DNA of 64,000 nucleotides from CAWFFV01 sp963814985 (GTDB taxonomy: Bacteria > Chloroflexota > Ktedonobacteria > Ktedonobacterales > Ktedonobacteraceae), in assembly GCA_963814985.1 (NCBI GenBank), contig CAWFFV010000007.1:1-64000 (forward strand), written 5' to 3'. The translations under genes and the position numbers were made by a program. This document shows, in pieces, positions 55,969-64,000 of this stretch (positions are counted from its first letter, which is position 1; each line of letters opens with the position of its first letter). Under the pieces are notes generated by a model, which searched no databases, was not told the origin of the DNA, and worked only from the letters and a program-made list of their open reading frames with translations.

Positions 55969-56602
55969 GTCCGAGGATCTCCAGAGTATACACCATAGAC
56001 ACTGAAAAGTACTCTACCTTGCGACTGGTAGCAGCTTAAGTAGCGATACCCCTAGAACAAGCTGACAAGCCTCTTCAGAGGTACAAGGAAATTCTGGCAT
56101 TCTTCTCTTTTTGTCAGGTTTTCCCAGTATATTCCTCTGTTATTGCTTGCTATTGGCCTGAACCGACCGCATGACGATACGCTCAAATTGTGCTCGAAGT
56201 TGGCAAGGGTTCAACATGACTATATAGGGATTATGCCAAGAACGTTCTGCAACGGATGCGTCAGGGGGGAGCTGGCACCTTGCACAACATGGGCACCTTA
56301 TTGAGAAGTTGTGAGGAGGTTAGGGAAAGATGACTCCCAACGTATTTGATCATGATGGAATTGAGCGTTGTGTAACGAAGCAGCGGCATGGAACGACGTA
56401 ACAGCATCATTGTGTGCCATAAAGGAACATGTAGCAGCAGAAAAGGGGCATTGATGTGCATGCAGGTTGTGGATGTTTGTGTGGCTTTCCAGGCGGGTGC
56501 AATCGCTGACCCATAGATATTTCTTTCTTATGTGCTCAATCTCTGACGAGTGCTCCAGGCCATTTAGAGATTGAGATTGGGGCTGTAAACCCGCTCCCCC
56601 GA
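55969..56602. other. Intergenic region with repeats and a CRISPR-like fragment
   Basis: No gene supported. 56246-56290 is a TTCTGCAACGG...TTGCACAACATGGGC inverted-repeat copy. 56534-56567 is a solitary degenerate CRISPR-type repeat (separate entry). Confidence 0.5.
56534..56567 (-). CRISPR. Solitary degenerate CRISPR-type repeat
   Basis: GCTCAATCTCTGACGAGTGC and TCCAGGCCATTTAG resemble the repeat at 36747-36783, with identity over CCAGGCCATTTAG. No second repeat lies 65-80 bases away, so at most it is a relic. Confidence 0.35.
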
Positions 56603-56815
56603 CTACTTCCGCTGATTTCCAAATAAAAAGGCCAGAATTGGCTTCATCATGGGCAAAAGTGGCATAGGGATACCCAAGAATACAGGGTTGCTCTTGAGAG
56701 CCGCCAGGATGATCCCAGCCAATAGTGAGATCAGGAGCGCAATGAAGTAAGTGACGAGAACGAACCAGCGCATAGCCCAGCGCTGATCCTGTGGCTTCTG
56801 AGGTGGTGTGGTCAT
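56603..56815 (-). CDS. Small membrane protein
   Basis: 70 codons from MTTPPQKPQDQRW; GGAGGGATTA precedes this ATG, so the four-codon-longer frame is rejected. Two hydrophobic segments: MRWFVLVTYFIALLISLLAG and FLGIPMPLLPMMKPILAFLF. The short loop between and the size suggest a helical hairpin. Unknown function. Confidence 0.55.
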   Translation of the reverse strand: MTTPPQKPQDQRWAMRWFVLVTYFIALLISLLAGIILAALKSNPVFLGIPMPLLPMMKPILAFLFGNQRK

Positions 56816-57530
56816 TAATCCCTCCATTTTATCTTTTGATATGTACAGAGGGATATAGAAAAGTTACTTTGGGGACATATTTATAACATATTTACAACAT
56901 ATTTTATGTATTTTGTACGTTTTTGGAACGGGCTGGCCCGGTCACGAGCTGGTACCTTGCACAACACGGGCAAGCCCCGCAATTGTGGATCTGATCTCAA
57001 ACTACGAAGTATAACATACTGATACCTGAGAAAACCGGAATGAGACCAGAACAGGATAGGAACGCGACCGGAAAGGGACCGGAACTCGATAGGAAAAGAA
57101 CCAGAAAAGTTTGCAGCTTCGACCAGAAAAGCAGTCTGGACTCGTTTTCAGACGTAGAGGAATGCAAGAAAAGGCATGCCGAATTTGGCGGTGCAGAAAA
57201 GCGCTAGAATAAGCTGGGAAGGTCCTTCAGGAGTAGGAAGAAGCGATGGCACTCTTGAATATTGTTGTGTCCGCCATGTTTTGGTCGTCTCCTGCTACAC
57301 CACAACGAAAAGAAGAACACAGGCCTCTGAGCGAGTTTTAGAAAACGGAATTGCAGAAAGAGGCCAAAAACCGGATGCAAGATGCGCATCTCAAAAAGAT
57401 CGCGTTTTTGTGCTCAAATTGCCTATAACTCTATAGGGAGGAATTGTCTGTATTTTTGTCTGTAGGAGGCACGAGTTCTTCCCAGTTCTTCCGACACCCT
57501 CTGCATTTAGCCCTTGTGGTTTCTCCCAAT
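56816..57530. repeat. Repeat block: inverted repeat, family B and family C
   Basis: 56930-56975 is a GGGCTGGCCCGGTCACGAGC...TTGCACAAC copy. 56994-57275 is family B (with MALLNIVVSAMF frame at 57246). 57284-57540 is family C. The B-C order is the same as at 52152-52775, so a 600-bp unit was duplicated. Confidence 0.75.
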
Positions 57531-57725
57531 CGATGGTATAGCAAAGGAGAGCTAAAAGAGGGGAAGAGGCTGCCACCAGAACAAACGGACGAGCAACTTA
57601 AACGCCAGACCCACAATGCGTTTGTGAAATCCATAGCTGAACGCCTGGATGAAAAAGAGCCTGCGGTTCGCTTCAGAATAGGCCTCATCGTGCTAACAAT
57701 TGGTGAAGAGCTGACGCTGAATTAA
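57531..57725 (+). pseudogene. Internal fragment of the PHAX-like protein
   Basis: Reads SKGELKEGKRLPPEQTDEQL, KRQTHNAFVKSIAERLDEKE and FRIGLIVLTIGEELTLN before a stop. This matches residues about 83-148 of the protein at 2140-3201, i.e. the linker and the first helix of its second PHAX-like module. Both ends are missing. Confidence 0.8.
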
Positions 57726-57749
57726 CTTTGAAATAGAGGTTTAAAAATT

Positions 57750-58019
57750 ATGCGGAAGAAAATTCTTACGACACTTTCGATAGTTGTTGCGGTGTTCCTG
57801 CTTGCATACGGAGCACTGGTAATCTATGTCTACCACACGGCAAAACAGGATACGAAAGGAAAGTCAGATGCCATCGTGGTCTTAGGCGAAGCAGCTATGG
57901 GCGGTACTTCCTGCTTTGGCCCAAGATGCCTGCATAGTCTTATGTCCGCCCCTCACTACAATACATGTCTGGAATCTCGAATAAATTATGCCGTGTCTTT
58001 ATACAAAAAACACTTGTAA
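57750..58019 (+). pseudogene. YdcF/DUF218-type protein, truncated
   Basis: 89 codons: a membrane helix (TLSIVVAVFLLAYGALVIYV), then KSDAIVVLGEAAMGG and CLESRINYAVSLYKKH, the first strand and helix of the DUF218 domain found in envelope proteins such as SanA and YdcF. The frame ends at TAA where the family continues (expected KIVV strand; a shifted frame has KIVVMFW). The rest is replaced by the transposon left end. Confidence 0.6.
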
Positions 58020-58442
58020 AGAGACAAAATCGTTGTCATGTTTTGGGACAAATAGTGCGTCGTGTGAGTGCCCGTAGTGCATGTGAAAGAGGTAATGATG
58101 TGAAGAGGCTTGGAGAGACGACAGGGAAAGTGTCCCCAAACCCGAAAAAGAGTGTGTCCATTGAGATGGGGGATAAGCTCATCAATTGGAGAGGAGCAGG
58201 GAATGTATGGAGGAAGAGGAGTGAAGGGGGTTGCTCGGAGAGTCTTTCTGGAGTTGGATGTCATCAACAATGGGGATGGCTTGAATATCTTGCAGGAGTA
58301 TGATGTCTTTAGCAGGATTATTCTTTGGGGGAGCTGTCATGGGCTCTGTGCTGAAATGAGACAGGGAAAGTGGCAGAGGAGAAAGCCAGGAAAGACGTGT
58401 TGGTTGGCAGAGCGAGGAGCCAGGTAGGCTGGAGATGTCAGG
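58020..58442. other. Presumed left end of the TniA-type transposon
   Basis: No gene supported. Contains GACGACAGGGAAAGTGTCC (58122) and GAGACAGGGAAAGTGGCA (58359), which may be transposase-binding repeats, and a frame with LELDVINNGDGLNILQEYDV that I cannot assign. Confidence 0.35.
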
Positions 58443-59729
58443 ATGGAAAAGATGATGGAACTCACGGCATATACAGAAGAGGAGAGGGAGGAGGCAATGA
58501 GGAAGTATGAGAAATTCGTGGGTATCTGGCGGGAGAGGAAAGCCAAACGTCAGCAGCCGAAGAAGGGGGAGTGTCAGTTCGGACCATCCAGCGGTGGGTG
58601 AAAGAATACCGGGAGGCAGGGTTGAGAGGGTTGGTGAAGAGAAGAAGGAAAGATCGAGGAAGCAGACATAAGATGAGTGAAGAGGGGGTGAAAGTGGTGG
58701 AGGGATTGGCGTTAGGGAGTCCAGGGCGGTCAAGAGCGACGGTGTATCGAGAGTGGCTCTCACTTGCAAAAGCGCAGGGGTGGGAAGAAGTTTCCTACCG
58801 AACGGTCTGCCGGATAATCAAGGAACTAGGAGGAGCCGAGCTGACGATGGGGCAGAAAGGGGAGAAGGCGTATAGAGAGGAGTATGATTTGGTGTCGAGA
58901 AGGAGTGCGAAGCGTCCCAAATGAGATGTGGCAAGCGGACCATATGAAGTTAGATATCTGGTTGGAAAACGAACAAGGGAAAGCGAAACGGCCCTGGTTA
59001 ACGGTGATCCTGGATGATTATAGCAGGGCGGTGGCTGGCTATCGTCTCTCGTGGGATGCTCCCAGTGCTCAGCAGACGGCGTTGGCACTGCGGCAGGCGG
59101 TATGGAGAAAAGAAGATGGCATATGGCATGTTTGTGGGCTGCCAGAGCGTTTCTACACGGATCATGGATCGGATTTTACGAGCAAGCATATGGAGCAAGT
59201 GGGGATAGATTTGAAGATGAAACTGATCTATTCGCAAGTGGGTGTGCCAGGAGGGCGTGGGAAGATCGAACGATTTTTTAGGACGGTGAACCAGTTATTG
59301 TTGGAGAGATTGCCGGGGTATATGGGTTCAAAGGAGTGTGAGACGAGGGAAGGGCATTTAACGCTCAGTGAGTTGGAAGAGCATTTTAGGAATTGGTTGC
59401 TCTCTGACTATCACAGGCGAGAGCATAGTGAGTTGAAGAGAAGCCCCCAGGAGGTGTGGGAAGAAGGAGGTTTTGTTCCTCGTCTGCCCAGGTCCTTAGA
59501 AGAACTGGACTTGTTGCTCTTGGCGGTAGAAGGTTCCCGGCGTGTGCAGCAGGATGGGATCTCATTCCGAGGGATGCGCTATCAGTCGCCAACGCTCTCA
59601 GGGTATGTGGGAGAGGAGGTTAAATTGCGGTATGATCCACAAGTTAATGCGAGTTGGGTGCCTTGTTCTTCGGCCCTCATTCTTCTCCGTTTACAACACC
59701 CTTTTGCAGAGGGTTTGCCTCTTGAATAA
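58443..59729 (+). pseudogene. TniA/TnsB (Mu-type) DDE transposase, two frameshifts
   Basis: Frame 1 from 58443 (MEKMMELTAYTEEEREEAMR), shift near 58525, then SVRTIQRWVKEYREAGLRGL (HTH), shift near 58905, then frame 3 to 59729 with the catalytic core: NEMWQADHMKLDIWL (Asp1), LPERFYTDHGSDFTSKHMEQ (Asp2), GGRGKIERFFRTVNQLLLER (Glu). The C-terminal Mu-type beta-barrel is present (DGISFRGMRYQSPTLSGYVG). TniA normally works with a TniB/TnsC ATPase; none lies nearby. Instead tyrosine recombinases follow. Confidence 0.8.
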
Positions 59730-59912
59730 CCGGAGCGGCCAGACGAAGACAGGTCCGTATGACTCCGCCAGACAGGAGATCGGCTTGTAGCCACGGGGAA
59801 GACGCTTTCCTCTCAATGGGCAAGGAATGGAAACCGGCTCCATCTCACTCTTGTTGCGTCACCGCTCGAAAAGGAAAACACCTTGATTTGCTGCTTGCTG
59901 TATAATAAATAC

Positions 59913-61424
59913 ATGAGGAGAAGATGTGACAAGTGGAGGAAGAGACCAATACAAGCAAGAGTATCTCAAGAACAGCAACTGACAGGACTCTCGCGGATTT
60001 GTCGAGTACGCGGTCAGCCTGCTGACCCCTATGAACTCATCTTTCTTGATGAACAGGATCGAATCGTTGTCCCCCTCACTGAATGGTATCGCTTGCGCAA
60101 AGAGCAAGGGCCAGAGAGTACGAGAAGGACGTACCTCGCTTGCCTGCAGTCTTACTTCACGTTCCTCGCAGAGAGCGGATGCCTCTGGAATGCGCCGCCG
60201 GAACGGTTGCGCCAAACGTTGATCGCGTTCCATCGTGATCGTCTCAAGTGCCAGATCCGTCTCCAGAGGGATACAGATACCGTTGAGATTACCCTGACCC
60301 GTGAAACGCCGCTTCGAGAGAGTACGCTCAAGGTCATGCGCGCAGCTCTGCGCGATTTTTATCTCATCATGAAAGATGCTGGGCTGTATGCTTTTGCGAA
60401 CCCCCTCTCTTCAGAGGTGCTCGTTACGCTTAAACGCGAGCAGGAACGCACTTTAGCAAACAAAGGGGCACCTGATCAGGCTGGCATACGGGAAGAGACG
60501 CACGAGCAATCTTGGCGGCGACCGACGGCCTTTCTTCGCCATCGTCAGCCCCAGGGATGGAAGCCAGAGGTTCGCAAAGAGCTGGCTGATGTACGTCAGG
60601 GGATCCACGCTGTGCTGAATACTCTGCTGGATAGCGAGTCGGTCTCTTTTCGTGAGAAAGCGGTGCTCCATCTCTTGCAATCAACCGGAGCCAGGCTTCA
60701 CGAAGTTGCTCTCATGACCGTCGGAGGGTATCAGAACAAGGGGATTGCTGGCCAGGCGCAGGTCATGAACAAAGGCAGCTCTGGGCGCGAAGTGAAAACG
60801 ATCTACTTTGCCCATAATCCTCGTGTTCAGCAGGCACTCAACGCGTATCTTGAGCAGATGAGACCGCTCCACGATTCAGGAGGTCGGCATCGGCTCATCG
60901 ATGTTGCTCCCGACGCCCCCTTTTTTCTGACAGAACGAGGGACGCCATACTCTCCGAAAGTCTTTTACTGGCACTGGTATCGCCACTACACGCCACTTCA
61001 GGGGCTTTGTCCGATTCGTTTCTCTGTACATGACCTGAGACATCTTTTCGTGACAGAGTATCTGATCAAGCTCAAACAGGCCTGTGGAGCTGGCACGGAA
61101 TCCTTTGATTCGGAAAAATATCTCCGAGAACGAGAGGCTTTTGGCAAGACCATTATGGCCTGGCGGAGTATCCAGACTATTGATATTTACGATCAGACGC
61201 GTTCCGGAGAAGCTGTTTTCTCTGTACTCGCTGGCTACCAGCAGGATCTTGCCCAGCGCTGCTCTGCGATAGGGTCGCCACAGGCTTCGCATCCCTCAAA
61301 GCCTTGTGTTGTCTCCCGGACAGAGCCTCGACCCAATCAAGAGGCAACTGTCGTATGGATGCATGATGAAGAGACGCTCAATTGGATCAAGAGCATGGAA
61401 CAACAGAGAGGCCAGCCATCGTAA
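59913..61424 (+). CDS. Tyrosine recombinase (Tn554 TnpA-like)
   Basis: 503 codons from MRRRCDKWRKRPIQ; AGGAGAAG overlaps weakly upstream, so the start is approximate. A core-binding domain (EWYRLRKEQGPESTRRTYLA) precedes the catalytic domain: Arg261 (STGARLHEVALM), Lys near 287 or 295 (NKGSSGREVKTIYF), HxxR at 373-376 (HDLRHLFVTEY), Trp417 in place of the usual His (KTIMAWRSIQT; Trp also occurs at this place in Flp-like enzymes) and Tyr426 (IDIYDQT). First gene of a three-gene set. Intact. Confidence 0.85.
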   Translation: MRRRCDKWRKRPIQARVSQEQQLTGLSRICRVRGQPADPYELIFLDEQDRIVVPLTEWYRLRKEQGPESTRRTYLACLQSYFTFLAESGCLWNAPPERLRQTLIAFHRDRLKCQIRLQRDTDTVEITLTRETPLRESTLKVMRAALRDFYLIMKDAGLYAFANPLSSEVLVTLKREQERTLANKGAPDQAGIREETHEQSWRRPTAFLRHRQPQGWKPEVRKELADVRQGIHAVLNTLLDSESVSFREKAVLHLLQSTGARLHEVALMTVGGYQNKGIAGQAQVMNKGSSGREVKTIYFAHNPRVQQALNAYLEQMRPLHDSGGRHRLIDVAPDAPFFLTERGTPYSPKVFYWHWYRHYTPLQGLCPIRFSVHDLRHLFVTEYLIKLKQACGAGTESFDSEKYLREREAFGKTIMAWRSIQTIDIYDQTRSGEAVFSVLAGYQQDLAQRCSAIGSPQASHPSKPCVVSRTEPRPNQEATVVWMHDEETLNWIKSMEQQRGQPS

Positions 61425-61445
61425 GCGGCGGGGGAAAAGAGGGAA

Positions 61446-63704
61446 ATGATGACGACATCTCTGAACGCCACATCTGCTGGAAGCACTTCTCTCGAACAGC
61501 CTGATCGTGTGCCACGGCTGCATTTTAACGATCCGAAGGAGCGAACAAATCATATCCAGGCGTTTTTGGCGTGGCTCCCACCGATTCTCAAAACCGCTTC
61601 TGGTATCTGTTGGGAGCGTTTACCGAGCGTCGTCATGGGCTATCTCATTCATGCTGTTGACCTGCCAGAGGTTGTCGCCATTACCTTGGCTGTTGGCTGT
61701 GCCATGGATGCCATGAAGCCAAAGACCTTGTACACGTATTGCATAGCGGTCACCAATCTCTTGCGGAGGTTACGCAGCACCTACGGGATGGTGACGCTTG
61801 CTGATCTCGGTGAGCGTCGCGTTTGGGATGCATATGTCTCCGGGAGATTGATCTCCAGTGGTGATCTCAACATGCTCAAACGGTATGAGACGCTTGCGTG
61901 TGTCTATCAGCGACCGTACTTTGAGCACCTGCCGGAACGGCAACAGGTGATCTGGAAACCCTATCTCCTGCCCAGATTGCCTCGTGGGTTTTGTGAAAAA
62001 CAGGCACAGCAACAAGCAGTGATTGCAGCCACCCAGGCTCGACGCAAGGAACAATCGGACATCATTGTTCCCCTCTTTCCCTTGCTTGTTGAGCTCGTCC
62101 AACTCCGCAAACAGGCGGCAGAACGTCTTATCAAGGAATTCCGAAGGCTTTGTGCTCTTGCCGTACGAGGAGAGATTCCGCTCCCCTATCAGTTTGAGTA
62201 TGTCGATCGGCAGTTCTTCTGTTTCGGAGTCTGCAATGACGCTCTCTGAGGTCCAACTCATTGAACAGCCTGTCACCCTGATCCTCACCCTCTGGAATCG
62301 TACCCAGTGGGTCAAGAACCATCCGGATCTGTACACGAAAGATGTTCAGCGGCGTGCAGAACGGCAAATCGAGGCGTATGCGCCTGAGCGAAATGGCTAC
62401 TTCTTTCAGTACGAGGGACCGACGGAACATCTCCTCTGGTGCGGTGATCTCGTTGAGAAGCAACTCATCAATCAGTACCATGGAAAGGACATGCTGGGCA
62501 CCCGTCGCCCCGGACTCCTCTCACCGGATTTCAGTGATGCACACTGGTTTCGGTGGGCGAGGGGGCTCTCTGGAGCCATCCTCTTTGAGCCTGAGTCGCT
62601 TTACAGAGGAGTGCTTTTTGCTCGCCGCTTGCCTTGACGAATGGGAGCCGCGTGAGCGAACTGCTTCAGGTGAGTGCTTCCCGTTTTGAGACCATCGTGG
62701 TGGATGAGCTGAAGAACCAGCAACCAACGGGCCGCAAGATTGGCGTGCTCGTCCAGAAGCTCTTGCCCAAAGGATACCAACACGAAAGTGAGCGGCAGTT
62801 TTTTCTCATCAGCGACATGGCAGTCCGCCACCTCAAAGAGATTGCCGAAATGCTTCAAGCTGCCCATGGTGGGCGCATCCCCATGGTATATCCTGAGGCG
62901 TTTGGCAACAAAGCGGATGATTTAGTCGCTGAACCGTACTTTTTTCAGTGGGCGGCATCTCCAGATGGCCGCCTTGGCCATTTCACCGCGCAAGATGTGG
63001 CTCAACTGTTGCGTTTCATCTTCCATGGTCTGACCCTCACGACAAGAGCAGGCAAGCCCATCCGCATCGCTCCCCATCTCCTCAGACACGTTCTCGCCAC
63101 ACACGCAAGAACGGCTCTGAATATCCCGGCAGAGGCGATTGCTTACCTGTTGCATCATCGAGTGAAGTTAGAAGGCACATCTGCGGCCCTGACCATTCCT
63201 GAAGCGACCGCCTACTACAGTCGCTTGCCAGTTGCACAATTGCTGGCACTCCTGTTTGAGCTTCAACCTCAACTGATCGCAGATCAAGGACGTTCCTATC
63301 TTCAGGCTCCCTCTCCACAAACGCTAGAGCATATGGATGATGCGCTGCGCAAACAATTTGAGTGCTGTGGCCTGATTGGGCCCACCGTTCTGGGATTTTG
63401 CAGCGCTGGTACCTGTGTCCGTCCTGACAACCGGGGAATCTGTGCTAATTGTCCGTATCTGGTTCCTCATTACAGCAATCTGTCCAAGGCCAAGATCTGG
63501 CGAAAACTCTACGTCCTGCAAGCAAAACTTCACGATGATCAAGGTCATGCCGTCAATGCAGAGCAGGCCCGCAAGATGGTTCAATTTATTGACGGCGCGA
63601 TTCGGATCATGGAGATCCAGATCCGTACCCGCCAAGACGGCGGCTATTTGCCTTTTACTGATACGCTGCCACCGGCTCGGGATGAGAAAGGAGATGAGCA
63701 ATGA
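61446..63704 (+). pseudogene. Large tyrosine recombinase-like protein (Tn554 TnpB-like), two compensating frameshifts
   Basis: Frame 1 from 61446 (MMTTSLNATSAGS...), shift near 62205, frame 2 through LSEVQLIEQPVTLILTLWNR and SPDFSDAHWFRWARGLSGA, shift back near 62630, frame 1 to 63704. About 750 residues in all. The last part has TNGSRVSELLQVSASRFETI (catalytic Arg), APHLLRHVLATHARTALNIP (HxxR) and HHRVKLEGTSAALTIPEATA YY, then a Cys cluster CSAGTCVRPDNRGICANCPY. The Cys-rich tail is typical of Tn554-type TnpB. The start of the next gene overlaps its stop. Confidence 0.75.
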
Positions 63705-64000
63705 TCCGTGCCTCTGGAGATCCCTACGCCCATCTGCGCGCTAATGCAGCAGCCCAAAGACAGACGACAGTTGATCGTCTCCGCCAGGCGATTACACAGC
63801 TTGAGGCCGAGGGCCGCCCGGTCAATACCTTCACTATTAAAGAGGTAAGCGGGATGGACTACATGGCCTATTACCGCAATCGAGAAGCCTTCCAACTGTT
63901 CCGGGAGCACAGCACCCATCGGCGCAAGGAACGCGAACAGCAACAGGCAAAGCGCCAGGCGGCCAGCCGAAGAGACCCACGAAAAACGAAAAAAGGTCAG
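63701..64000 (+). CDS. TnpC-like protein of a Tn554-type cassette (DUF6262-like), cut by the window end
   Basis: ATG at 63701 overlaps the upstream stop (ATGA), so it is coupled to the recombinase. 100 codons are visible: DPYAHLRANAAAQRQTTVDR, LRQAITQLEAEGRPVNTFTI, KEVSGMDYMAYYRNREAFQL and a basic HRRKEREQQQAKRQAA tail. The layout (short helix, AI..L, an HTH-like VSxxxxYRNxEA, coiled basic region) is that of TnpC proteins, which help set the orientation and efficiency of Tn554 transposition. The stop is outside the window. Confidence 0.7.
   Translation, partial: MIRASGDPYAHLRANAAAQRQTTVDRLRQAITQLEAEGRPVNTFTIKEVSGMDYMAYYRNREAFQLFREHSTHRRKEREQQQAKRQAASRRDPRKTKKGQ

Noticed and set aside
1..64000. 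cas genes, rRNA or tRNA
   Set aside because: None of the ORFs has Cas1, Cas2, Cas3, Cas9 or Cas10 motifs, and I saw no tRNA- or rRNA-like sequence.

Overview
The window looks like accessory, heavily rearranged DNA from a Ktedonobacteria-type Chloroflexota chromosome or large plasmid. I infer this from the protein families (ISKra4-type transposase, NB-ARC/TPR protein, Ser/Thr kinase with TPRs, paired tyrosine recombinases, telomere-resolvase-like protein) and from the density of insertion sequences, group II introns and dispersed intergenic repeats. No database search was run. I saw no rRNA, tRNA or cas gene.

Layout. 1-5.7 kb: decayed primase tail, a small Cys-containing protein, a lipoprotein, a protein with two tandem PHAX-like RNA-binding modules, a membrane protein, a secreted protein and an orphan domain. 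6.2-7.6 kb: a deoxyhypusine-synthase-like enzyme. 8.0-14.6 kb: four group II introns around a frameshifted NB-ARC/TPR gene; three of them sit in or beside a CRISPR-like leader and repeat. 14.7-20.6 kb: coiled-coil protein, IS1-type and IS110-type elements, a methyltransferase and two miniature inverted-repeat elements. 20.7-28.6 kb: one IS66-like transposase gene split by two ORF-bearing group II introns and an ISAzo13-like element, with junctions that can be placed to the base. 28.7-35.5 kb: telomere-resolvase-like remnant, two tyrosine recombinases, a decayed HTH gene and a decayed IS701-type element. 35.7-37.0 kb: another ORF-less intron and a short CRISPR array with leader. 37.0-45.7 kb: kinase, ISKra4-type element, ECF sigma factor, peroxiredoxin, a second ISAzo13-like element, DinB, EthD and an unknown protein. 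46.3-57.7 kb: GTPase plus membrane protein pair, secreted BNR-repeat protein, FHA protein, sulfotransferase and lipoprotein, separated by long dispersed repeats. 57.7-64.0 kb: YdcF fragment, TniA/Mu-type transposase, then a Tn554-like set of two tyrosine recombinases and a TnpC-like protein cut by the window end.

The main theme is mobile DNA inserting into other mobile or repetitive DNA. The introns sit at sites where splicing would restore the target: the start codon and a later codon of a transposase, a CRISPR repeat, a CRISPR leader and a MITE terminal repeat. Many genes also carry a single-base frameshift. These are either real decay or base-calling error, and that affects how much of the window should be called pseudogene.
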